A stretch of 25,684 nucleotides of DNA. It comes from an uncultured Eubacteriales bacterium. GTDB taxonomy: Bacteria > Bacillota > Clostridia > Oscillospirales > CAG-272. The notes under the pieces were generated by a model. It worked only from the letters and a program-made list of their open reading frames with translations, was not told where the DNA came from and searched no databases. Positions 17,354 through 23,644 of this stretch are shown here, piece after piece (positions within the stretch are counted from its first letter, which is position 1; the number at the start of each line of letters is the position of its first letter). Made by a program: the position numbers and the translations under genes. Where the stretch lies: the NCBI GenBank assembly GCA_934474225.1, contig CAKSLU010000024.1, positions 1 through 25,684 on the forward strand, written 5' to 3'.

Positions 17354-18072
17354 GCGAAGCTGTTTTTGCAGAAGGACTGACCAAAACCTACAACGGCAAA
17401 ATCGTGGTCGATCATCTGAATCTCTCGGTAAAAAGCGGTACGGTATTCGGGCTGCTCGGCGCAAATGGCGCGGGAAAAAGCACCACGATCGAGTGCATAC
17501 TCGGTACAAAGCAGGCCGACAGCGGAACGGTTCGCCTGCTCGGACAAGACCCATCGAGGCAGCGCCGCGCGCTTTTCCAGCGCATCGGCGTGCAGTTTCA
17601 GGAGGGCGACTATCAGAACGAAATCAAGGTTGCCGAGCTTTGTGAGGAAACCGCAAGCCTTTACCATAGCCCCGCCGATTGGCATGTGCTGTGCGAGCAG
17701 TTCGGTATCGGGGATAAGGCCAATACGGCGGTAAAAAGTCTTTCAGGCGGCGAACGGCAGCGGCTTTTTATCGTGCTTTCGCTGATTCCGCAGCCGGAGC
17801 TGGTGTTTCTCGACGAGCTGACCACCGGACTTGACGCAAAAGCGCGGCGCAGCGTGTGGAAAACGCTGGAGCACTTAAAAGAACAGGGGCTTACGATTTT
17901 TCTGACCTCGCACTTTATGGATGAGGTCGAGGCATTGTGCGATGAAATCTGCATTTTGAAAAAGGGGACGCCCGTTTTCCGCGGAACTGTAGCCGAGGCA
18001 AAGCAGCAGTGCGGCTGCACCCGCTTTGAGGACGCCTATCTGCAGCTTTCGGATGAGGAGGCAGACGCATGA
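17350..18072 (+). CDS. ABC transporter ATP-binding protein (drug/polyketide-export type)
   Basis: ATPase of 240 aa for the adjacent ABC-2 permease. Visible motifs: Walker A GANGAGKST (K43), Q-loop near VQFQEGD, signature LSGGERQR (131-138), Walker B LVFLDE with catalytic E156, D-loop TTGLD, and switch H188 in LTSH. The D-E-L-T variant replaces the common D-E-P-T. The family (DrrA/CcmA-like) exports drugs or lipids. ATG overlaps the AraC stop, and its own stop overlaps the permease, so all three are coupled. Confidence 0.93.
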   Translation: MSEAVFAEGLTKTYNGKIVVDHLNLSVKSGTVFGLLGANGAGKSTTIECILGTKQADSGTVRLLGQDPSRQRRALFQRIGVQFQEGDYQNEIKVAELCEETASLYHSPADWHVLCEQFGIGDKANTAVKSLSGGERQRLFIVLSLIPQPELVFLDELTTGLDAKARRSVWKTLEHLKEQGLTIFLTSHFMDEVEALCDEICILKKGTPVFRGTVAEAKQQCGCTRFEDAYLQLSDEEADA

Positions 18073-18809
18073 AACGCTTTTTTACTTTTCTGAAAACCGA
18101 GCTGAAGCTCAGCCTGCGGGACATGAATATGCCCATCTTCGCTGTCATCATGCCGCTTGTCATCTTTATCATTCTCGGCATCATTTACGGTACAAAGCCC
18201 GCCTACGACGGTGCGGACTATACATGCATGGAGCAGTCCTTCGGCGCGGTCAGCGCAATTGCAATTTGCGCAAGCGGACTCATGGGTCTGCCGCTGGCGG
18301 TATCGGGCCTGCGGGAGATGAAGATTCTCAAGCGGCTGCGTGTCACGCCGGTCAGCCCGGTGTTCATTCTCAGCGTCGAGCTTGCCATGTATATCGTCTA
18401 CTGTGCCGTCTCCCTTGCCACGCTGTCGGTTGCGGCGCTTTTGTGGGGCGTGCGGCTGCATGGTTCGCTTCTCGCTTTTCTCGGGAGCTGGGCGCTTACC
18501 ATGCTCTCGACCCTGTCAGTCGGTATGCTGGCAGGCGGCGTGGCGAAGGATACAAAGCAGGCAAGCGTCATCGCCTCGGTTCTCTATTTTCCCATGCTGA
18601 TTTTTTCCGGCACAACACTGCCGATTGAGGTCATGCCGATGGCAATGCAGCGACTCGTCCGTATTTTCCCGCTGACGCAGGGACTTACGCTGATGAAAAA
18701 TACATTTTTGGGCATCCGCACAGGAATCATCCTGTTACCGATTGGTGTCATGGTCGGCGTTGGCGCGCTCTGCACCGCTTTGGCCGTTCGTTTCTTCCGT
18801 TGGGAATAA
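18069..18809 (+). CDS. ABC-2 type permease
   Basis: Integral membrane partner of the preceding ATPase, 246 aa. Six membrane segments can be placed (about residues 22-41, 57-78, 100-122, 133-155, 165-185, 218-240). The ABC-2 signature loop SGTTLPIEVMP lies between segments 5 and 6. This is a half-size permease expected to work as a homodimer. The substrate is unknown; multidrug or antimicrobial-peptide export fits the AraC/GyrI regulator. It is the last gene of the island; its stop (18807-18809) is only 5 nt from the tRNA-Leu remnant. Confidence 0.92.
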   Translation: MKRFFTFLKTELKLSLRDMNMPIFAVIMPLVIFIILGIIYGTKPAYDGADYTCMEQSFGAVSAIAICASGLMGLPLAVSGLREMKILKRLRVTPVSPVFILSVELAMYIVYCAVSLATLSVAALLWGVRLHGSLLAFLGSWALTMLSTLSVGMLAGGVAKDTKQASVIASVLYFPMLIFSGTTLPIEVMPMAMQRLVRIFPLTQGLTLMKNTFLGIRTGIILLPIGVMVGVGALCTALAVRFFRWE

Positions 18810-18814
18810 CTTTC

Positions 18815-18862
18815 TCCGGTAGCAGCGATACCGTGTCGGTTCGACCCCGACGACCGGCACCA
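18815..18862 (+). repeat. Right att-like repeat: truncated tRNA-Leu 3' fragment
   Basis: Starts at TCCGG (3' strand of the anticodon stem) and runs to CCA, 45/48 identical to 14646-14693. No 5' half exists upstream, so it is not a functional tRNA. The changes break the variable arm stem (AGCA opposite TACC) and the last acceptor pair (GACCGGC), as expected for a remnant free of selection. The T arm is unchanged. Confidence 0.85.
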
Positions 18863-18896
18863 AAAGCACTTGCACATGCAAGTGCTTTTATTTTTT
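18862..18896. terminator. Bidirectional terminator next to tRNA remnant
   Basis: AAAAGCACTTGC / GCAAGTGCTTTT with an ACAT loop is followed by ATTTTTT. It abuts the CCA of the tRNA fragment as a native tRNA terminator would, and overlaps the stop codon of the minus-strand ATC-hydrolase-like gene. Confidence 0.88.
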
Positions 18897-19505
18897 CACT
18901 TTGCAGACATCGTCATGGCAGCAGTCGCCGTCGGCAAGGTCGGAATGCCGCACAAAGCGGACATGCCGCGTGAGGTTGGCATATGCCAGTGTGTCGGACA
19001 TGCAGAAAATCTTGCACAGCGCGCGAATGCCGTAGAAGTCGAACATCTCCGCATACATGCAGCGGCTGATGCGGTAGGACACCCGATCCGCGTCCGCCTG
19101 AAACGAATCGAACGTGATGCTGCCGTCCTTCAAGCGGCTTTCGTGGTCGGCAAGGTTCCATTTGCGCACGATTGTCCAAGCAAACGGCAAGCGGTCGACG
19201 ATTTTTTCCAGGCAGACAAACGCCTGCTTCCGCTTGCGGAAAGCATCGTTGACAAGGCTGATAATCGCATCGTTTTGCAGTCCGTCGTCTTTCAGCTCGA
19301 GACACATGGCAATCACGGCGTAGACCAGCGGCACGAGCATCGACGGATAGCGGTCATGCTGCCGATAGGCATCCGATGCATACATGTCCGTGAGCCGCGC
19401 GGCATAGTGCTGCGCTTTCTGCGCGGCGTCGGTCCTACCGGCGCGCTGCAGCGCCGACTGATACATCGCCGCATACTTTTTGACCGGTTTCTCTGTCTTT
19501 TTCAT
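18888..19505 (-). CDS. L-2-amino-thiazoline-4-carboxylic acid hydrolase-like protein
   Basis: Protein of 205 aa that resembles the ATC hydrolase family. ATC hydrolase opens the thiazoline ring to give S-carbamoyl-cysteine on the way to cysteine in some bacteria, but most family members are uncharacterised. The evidence is the C-terminal third: a CMYAEMFDFYGI helix, an LCKIFCMSD segment, and an RFVRHSDLADGDCCHDD ending, similar to the family's R-x-x-x-L-A-x-G-x-x-C-D close. AAGGAG precedes the ATG. It lies just outside the right end of the putative island, convergent to it, and its stop lies in the terminator hairpin. Confidence 0.62.
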   Translation of the reverse strand: MKKTEKPVKKYAAMYQSALQRAGRTDAAQKAQHYAARLTDMYASDAYRQHDRYPSMLVPLVYAVIAMCLELKDDGLQNDAIISLVNDAFRKRKQAFVCLEKIVDRLPFAWTIVRKWNLADHESRLKDGSITFDSFQADADRVSYRISRCMYAEMFDFYGIRALCKIFCMSDTLAYANLTRHVRFVRHSDLADGDCCHDDVCKVKK

Positions 19506-19525
19506 CTGTATTCTCCTTGTTTTGC

Positions 19526-19543
19526 AGTTAGTTTATGCTAACT
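19526..19543 (-). promoter_or_regulatory. Small inverted repeat upstream of ATC-hydrolase-like gene
   Basis: AGTTAG and CTAACT, perfect 6-bp arms with a 6-nt spacer, lie 20 nt upstream of the ATG, in the 71-nt gap to the GNAT gene. No promoter is clear. It could be an operator or a weak hairpin; there is no T tract. Confidence 0.3.
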
Positions 19544-19576
19544 TTCGGGTACACGAAGCCGCTTGCCCTAAAGCGG

Positions 19577-20056
19577 TCATTCGGCAAAAGGCTTCTCCAG
19601 CCGATAGCGCGGGCCTTCTTCGCCCATCTCGCCGGTGGGGACAAAGCCGATTTTCGCAAGCACGCGCTGTGATGCCTTGTTATCCGGGTCTGTCTCCGCC
19701 AAAACGGCGCGGATGCCGCCTTTGGTGAGCGCCCACAGGCAGGCGGCGCGGACGATCTCGGTGGCGTATCCCCTGCCCCAAAAAGGTTCGAGAATACCAT
19801 AGCCGATTTCGGGGCAGCCGTCCGCGGGCAGTCCTTTGAAGCAGAAGTCACCCACCATCCCGCCGCCCTCGCGCGCCGTGATGCGCCATGCCGTGTAAAA
19901 CAGGTACTGCTCCGGGCATTTTCGGCAGCCGTCCAGCATCTCGCCGTATGCCGCGGCAAGTTCAGGGTCAGCCTGCCGCACACTTTCAGCGAGTGCTGTC
20001 AGTTCTTCCTCCGTCATCGGCTCTGCAAAGAGCCGCGGGGTGCAGATTCGTTCCAT
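19577..20056 (-). CDS. GNAT acetyltransferase (RimJ/RimL-like)
   Basis: N-acetyltransferase of 159 aa. It opens with the R-I-C-T-P-R-L strand of the RimJ/RimL group. The acetyl-CoA loop is seen in PFWGRGYATEIV about residues 91-102, followed by the DPDNKASQRVLAKIGFV motif that is typical of this group. AGAGGGA precedes the ATG. It lies 14 nt after the S66 peptidase gene and is read from the same promoter. This type acetylates protein N-termini, or small toxic aminoacyl nucleotides in MccE. The pairing with an MccF-like peptidase makes the latter worth considering. Confidence 0.87.
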   Translation of the reverse strand: MERICTPRLFAEPMTEEELTALAESVRQADPELAAAYGEMLDGCRKCPEQYLFYTAWRITAREGGGMVGDFCFKGLPADGCPEIGYGILEPFWGRGYATEIVRAACLWALTKGGIRAVLAETDPDNKASQRVLAKIGFVPTGEMGEEGPRYRLEKPFAE

Positions 20057-20070
20057 GTTGTCCCTCTTTC

Positions 20071-21099
20071 TCAGTATGCAAAGGTGATGCGCTGCGCGTC
20101 GGCATCTACCGTCGCGTGCACGCCGAACGGAAGGATGCAGCGCGGCTGTGCGTGCCCGATGGACAGATTGCAGACAATGGGCAGTTCTTCATCGGGAATG
20201 ACATTGAGCAGTGCCTGCCTGTATGCCTCGTGGTGCGCGTCATCCATCGGCTTACCGACGAGCACGCCGGAGACCGCCGCAAACACGCCCGCATCGCGCA
20301 GGTATTCGAGCGCGCGGCGGTATTTTTCGGGCGACGGCTTTTCCTCCGAGGATTCAAGCAGCAGAATCTTGCCGCGCCACGCCCCAGCGTCGGGAAACAG
20401 CCCGTATCGGCGAATCACATCCGGCATATCCGCATAGCGCGTGCCGTCGAACATATCAAAAAGCGTGTCGATGCAGCCGCCGAGAATCTCGCCTTCAAAG
20501 CGCGCATGCCCGCGCAGCAGTTCAAACCCGTCGTTTTTGTACGCAGGCATGTCAATGCCGACCTGCCCCGCGCTGAAATCTTTGCGGGTCTCGTACCAGG
20601 TGTCGCTCGGTGTGACTGCGGCGATGCGCCCGGTGCGAATCAGCTCTTCAAAATACCGCCGCGTATAGGGCAGCATGTCCGTACCAAGCTCGCAGACATC
20701 CGGCAGGAACGCCTGCCCGTAAAAGGTGGGCAAACCGACCTTGTGCAGCATGAAGTGGTTGACCGTGGTGTCGGAAAAGCCGAGAAAGATTTTGTTTGTC
20801 ACGGCTTTTTGCAGTTCGTCGTTCGCAAACAGATACGGCGCAAGCCTGTAGGTATCGTCGCCGCCGATGGCGCAGAGAATCATGTCGATTTCGGGGTCGC
20901 GGAAGGCGGCGAGCAAATCTGCCGCCCGCGCCTCGGGATGTGCGCGCAGGTATGCCATGCCCATCTTTGCATGCGGCATATATTTGATGGAAAGCCCGAG
21001 CGCGCGCAGGCGTTCTCCGCCGATTTTCAGCTCGTGCGCGAGAAAAGATTCGCCGAGCACCCCGCTCGACAGGCTGACAATGCCGACTGTTTTGACCAT
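20071..21099 (-). CDS. S66 peptidase (MccF-like / LD-carboxypeptidase)
   Basis: Serine peptidase of family S66, 342 aa, cytoplasmic with no signal peptide. The nucleophile is S109 in LGFSDTT, the other triad residues fit E249 in LLLESSEEKP and H316 in LSIGHAQPR. The order and spacing resemble MccF (Ser118-Glu243-His311). MccF cleaves the aminoacyl-nucleotide of microcin C; LdcA-type members trim murein tetrapeptides. The E-x-S loop and length favour the MccF branch, but family placement rests on inspection. A perfect consensus promoter precedes it and a GNAT gene follows 14 nt later. Confidence 0.85.
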   Translation of the reverse strand: MVKTVGIVSLSSGVLGESFLAHELKIGGERLRALGLSIKYMPHAKMGMAYLRAHPEARAADLLAAFRDPEIDMILCAIGGDDTYRLAPYLFANDELQKAVTNKIFLGFSDTTVNHFMLHKVGLPTFYGQAFLPDVCELGTDMLPYTRRYFEELIRTGRIAAVTPSDTWYETRKDFSAGQVGIDMPAYKNDGFELLRGHARFEGEILGGCIDTLFDMFDGTRYADMPDVIRRYGLFPDAGAWRGKILLLESSEEKPSPEKYRRALEYLRDAGVFAAVSGVLVGKPMDDAHHEAYRQALLNVIPDEELPIVCNLSIGHAQPRCILPFGVHATVDADAQRITFAY

Positions 21100-21125
21100 G
21101 GGAAATATCCTCGCATTTTTTCTCT

Positions 21126-21154
21126 ATTATAGCAAGATAAAACGGCGGTGTCAA
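21126..21154 (-). promoter_or_regulatory. Consensus promoter of the S66-GNAT operon
   Basis: Minus-strand TTGACA, 17-nt spacer, TATAAT, with a TGC extended -10. Strong constitutive-looking promoter; no palindrome overlaps it. Confidence 0.92.
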
Positions 21155-21169
21155 GGTCGGTGTTCCCGC

Positions 21170-21202
21170 AAAAAAGCCGCACGGCATGCCGTGCGGCTTT
21201 TT
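21170..21202 (-). terminator. Terminator of nfnAB
   Basis: AAAAAGCCGCACGGC / GCCGTGCGGCTTTTT pair around an AT centre, followed on the minus strand by T6. It lies 10 nt beyond the nfnB stop. Confidence 0.92.
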
Positions 21203-21212
21203 CTATGCGAAC

Positions 21213-22631
21213 TTATTTGCTCTGGATGTACTTGTCAATCGCTGCGGCAGCAGTCTTGCCTGCGCCCATGGCGAGAATGACGGTAGCCGCGCCGGTGACG
21301 GCGTCACCGCCGGCGTAAACGCCCTCAATCGAGGTCTTGCCGTCCTCGTCTGCAACGATTTCGCCCCACTTCTTGGTCTCGAGACCGGGAGTGGTTGCCT
21401 TGAGCAGGGGGTTGGGCGAAGTGCCGAGCGACATGATCACGCAGTCGGCATCCATCTCAAACTCGCTGCCGGGGATGGCAAGGGGGCGGCGGCGTCCGGA
21501 TGCATCCGGCTCGCCAAGCTCCATCTTGATGCAGCGAATCTTGGCAACAGCGCCGTAATTTGCATCGCGCTTGTCCGTGACATCGGTGGGCAGCAGCTCC
21601 ACAGGATTGCAGAGGGTCTTGAAGATGATGCCCTCTTCGATTGCATGCTCGACCTCCTCATGGCGTGCGGGCAGTTCCTCCATACCGCGGCGGTATACAA
21701 CGTATACGTTCTCCGCGCCGAGACGCTTTGCGGTGCGTGCCGCGTCCATCGCGACGTTGCCGCCGCCGACGACAGCGACATTTCTGCCGTGCCAGATCGG
21801 CGTCTGCGAATCGGGCAGATAAGCCTTCATCAGGTTGGAGCGGGTCAGGAACTCGTTGGCGGAGAAAACGCCCTTGAGGTCCTCGCCCTTGATGTTCATA
21901 AACATCGGAAGCCCTGCGCCCGAGCCGATGAAAATCGCCTCATAGCCGTATTCCTTCTTCAGCTCTTCAATCGTCAGCACTCTGCCGATGACCATGTTGG
22001 TCTCGACCTTGACGCCGAGCGCGATGAGGTTGTCAATCTCCTTCTGCACGATAGCCTTGGGGAGACGGAACTCCGGAATGCCGTAAACCAGCACGCCGCC
22101 TGCCAGATGCAGCGCCTCATAGACCGTGACATCGTAGCCCTGCTTTGCAAGGTCGCCCGCGCAGGTCAGACCGGACGGACCGGAACCAATGACGGCAACC
22201 TTGTGCCCGTTCTTCGGCGGGAGCACCGGCTTTGCCGTGGAATGTGCATTGTGCCAGTCGGCAACAAAGCGCTCAAGTCTGCCGATACCGACAGGCTCGC
22301 CCTTGATGCCGCGGGTGCAGACGCCCTCGCACTGGGTCTCCTGCGGACATACACGGCCGCAGACTGCCGGCAGAGAGGACGAGAGGCTAATGATTTCATA
22401 TGCGCCTTCAAAATCGCCCTCGGCGACCTTGGCGATGAACTCGGGAATGTGAATGTGGACCGGGCAATCGTTCACGCAGGGACGGTTCTTGCAATTCAGG
22501 CAGCGCTTTGCCTCGTCAATGGCGGTCTCCTCGGAATAGCCGAGCGCAACCTCCTCAAAGTTCTTGTTGCGGACATCGGGTGCCTGCGAAGGCATCGGAT
22601 TCTTCTTCGGGCTCATGTTGAACTTCGGCAT
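21213..22631 (-). CDS. nfnB: NfnB / glutamate synthase small-subunit-like flavoprotein
   Basis: Large subunit (472 aa) of the NADH-dependent reduced ferredoxin:NADP+ oxidoreductase, which bifurcates electrons between NADH and ferredoxin at its flavin. Eight N-terminal cysteines in two groups (C44, C47, C52, C56; C91, C95, C101, C105) suit two [4Fe-4S] clusters. The FAD loop GSGPSGLTCAGDLA and the NADPH loop GGGNVAMDAARTA are clear. It resembles GltD, so a GltA-type glutamate synthase subunit is the alternative, but the NfnA partner directly upstream decides for Nfn. Start: ATG 22631 has AAGGAGG; the longer frame (to 22709) lies inside nfnA. Confidence 0.93.
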   Translation of the reverse strand: MPKFNMSPKKNPMPSQAPDVRNKNFEEVALGYSEETAIDEAKRCLNCKNRPCVNDCPVHIHIPEFIAKVAEGDFEGAYEIISLSSSLPAVCGRVCPQETQCEGVCTRGIKGEPVGIGRLERFVADWHNAHSTAKPVLPPKNGHKVAVIGSGPSGLTCAGDLAKQGYDVTVYEALHLAGGVLVYGIPEFRLPKAIVQKEIDNLIALGVKVETNMVIGRVLTIEELKKEYGYEAIFIGSGAGLPMFMNIKGEDLKGVFSANEFLTRSNLMKAYLPDSQTPIWHGRNVAVVGGGNVAMDAARTAKRLGAENVYVVYRRGMEELPARHEEVEHAIEEGIIFKTLCNPVELLPTDVTDKRDANYGAVAKIRCIKMELGEPDASGRRRPLAIPGSEFEMDADCVIMSLGTSPNPLLKATTPGLETKKWGEIVADEDGKTSIEGVYAGGDAVTGAATVILAMGAGKTAAAAIDKYIQSK

Positions 22632-22632
22632 C

Positions 22633-23475
22633 TTACTTGACCTCCTTCTTGAACAGGTTGCAGGCGGCTTCATAGGCGTGCTTCTCAAACGCGGGATAGG
22701 TGCGCGCACGGCTCATTGCCTCGTCGAAATCGACCTCGTGACCGTCAAAATCGGGACCGTCCACGCAGGCAAACTTCATCTTGCCGCCGACAGACAGGCG
22801 GCAGCCGCCGCACATGCCCGTGCCGTCAACCATAATCGGGTTCATGCTGACGGTGGTTTTCTGCCCGTAAGGCTTGGTTGCCAGGCAGACAAACTTCATC
22901 ATGACCAGCGGGCCGATGGCAATGACGACATCGTACTTTTCGCCCGCCTCCAGCGCCTTGTTCAGCGGGACGCAAACATTGCCCTCCTCGCCGTAGGAGC
23001 CGTCGTCGGTCATCAGATGCAGCGTGTCGCTGCAAGCCTTGAATTCATCCTCGAGAATGACCAGATCCTTCGAGCGGAAACCGATGATGGAATGCACCTC
23101 GCAGCCGTGTGCATGCAGTTTCTTGGCGATGGGCAGCGCGATAGCGCAGCCGACGCCGCCGCCGATGATGCAGACCTTCTTCAGACCTTCGGTCTCGGTC
23201 GGCGTGCCGAGCGGGCCGACGAAGTCATGGATGCAGTCGCCCTCGTTCTTATGATTCAGCAGTTCGGTCGTACCGCCGACAATCTGAAAGATGATGGTTA
23301 CAGTTCCCTTTTCGCGGTCATAGCCCGCGACGGTGAGCGGGATGCGCTCGCCGTTCTCATCCACGCGCAGGATGATGAACTGACCCGGCTCTGCCTTCTT
23401 GGCAATCAGCGGCGCCTCGATGTCCATCAGCGTGACGGTGGGGTTGAGAATTTCTTTACGCACGATTTTGTACAT
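22633..23475 (-). CDS. nfnA: NfnA, ferredoxin:NADP+ oxidoreductase FAD subunit
   Basis: Small subunit (280 aa), related to dihydroorotate dehydrogenase electron-transfer subunits. It has an N-terminal ferredoxin-reductase FAD domain (RIPLTVAGYD near residue 44), an NAD-binding GGGVGCAIALPIAKKL helix (about 107-122), and a C-terminal [2Fe-2S] site with CGGC and FACVDGP plus nearby aspartates, as in the 3-Cys/1-Asp cluster of NfnA. The site AAAGGAT precedes ATG 23475. Its TAA ends 1 nt before nfnB starts, so the two are co-translated. Acts in the cytosol to balance NADH, NADPH and ferredoxin pools. Confidence 0.93.
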   Translation of the reverse strand: MYKIVRKEILNPTVTLMDIEAPLIAKKAEPGQFIILRVDENGERIPLTVAGYDREKGTVTIIFQIVGGTTELLNHKNEGDCIHDFVGPLGTPTETEGLKKVCIIGGGVGCAIALPIAKKLHAHGCEVHSIIGFRSKDLVILEDEFKACSDTLHLMTDDGSYGEEGNVCVPLNKALEAGEKYDVVIAIGPLVMMKFVCLATKPYGQKTTVSMNPIMVDGTGMCGGCRLSVGGKMKFACVDGPDFDGHEVDFDEAMSRARTYPAFEKHAYEAACNLFKKEVK

Positions 23476-23518
23476 GGTTTTGAAATCCTTTCTTCACTTT
23501 TTTCATGATAACAGAAAG

Positions 23519-23548
23519 ATTATAGCATATCCGCAAATCATTTGTCAG
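23519..23548 (-). promoter_or_regulatory. nfnAB promoter
   Basis: Minus-strand -10 TATAAT (23519-23524) with TGC extended -10; -35 CTGACA (23543-23548) at 18 nt. Confidence 0.78.
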
Positions 23549-23592
23549 TACTTTTTTCAAACTTCCCGCATGTATTTTCTTCCGTGCGGCAT

Positions 23593-23628
23593 AAAGAAAG
23601 CCCGAAGCGATGCTCCGGGCTCTCTTTG
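23593..23628 (-). terminator. Terminator of 5'-nucleotidase gene
   Basis: AGCCCG-A-AGC / GCT-C-CGGGCT with a GAT loop and A-rich/T-rich flanks, 17 nt beyond the stop. Two internal mismatches, so of moderate strength. Confidence 0.7.
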
Positions 23629-23644
23629 TCCGGGTTTGGTCTGG

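Larger units (their letters stand above)
14646..18862 (+). mobile_element. Putative tRNA-Leu genomic island (no integrase seen)
   Basis: About 4.2 kb bounded by direct repeats of the tRNA-Leu 3' end. All six genes lie on the + strand: TetR, isochorismatase-like, DUF3795, AraC and a two-gene ABC exporter. The first gene block looks AT-richer than its surroundings: I count 44 G+C in the first 100 nt of the isochorismatase gene, while neighbouring housekeeping genes look clearly richer. No integrase, excisionase, replication or transfer gene is visible, so it is either a remnant, a segment mobilised in trans, or a gene block exchanged between tRNA ends. Gain by integration is inferred from the repeats. 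Confidence 0.6.

Noticed and set aside
18815..18862. A second functional tRNA-Leu
   Set aside because: Only the 3' half exists; nothing upstream forms the acceptor, D arm or anticodon, and the variable stem is broken.
22632..22709. Longer N-terminus for nfnB
   Set aside because: It overlaps nfnA; AAGGAGG is placed for the ATG at 22631.
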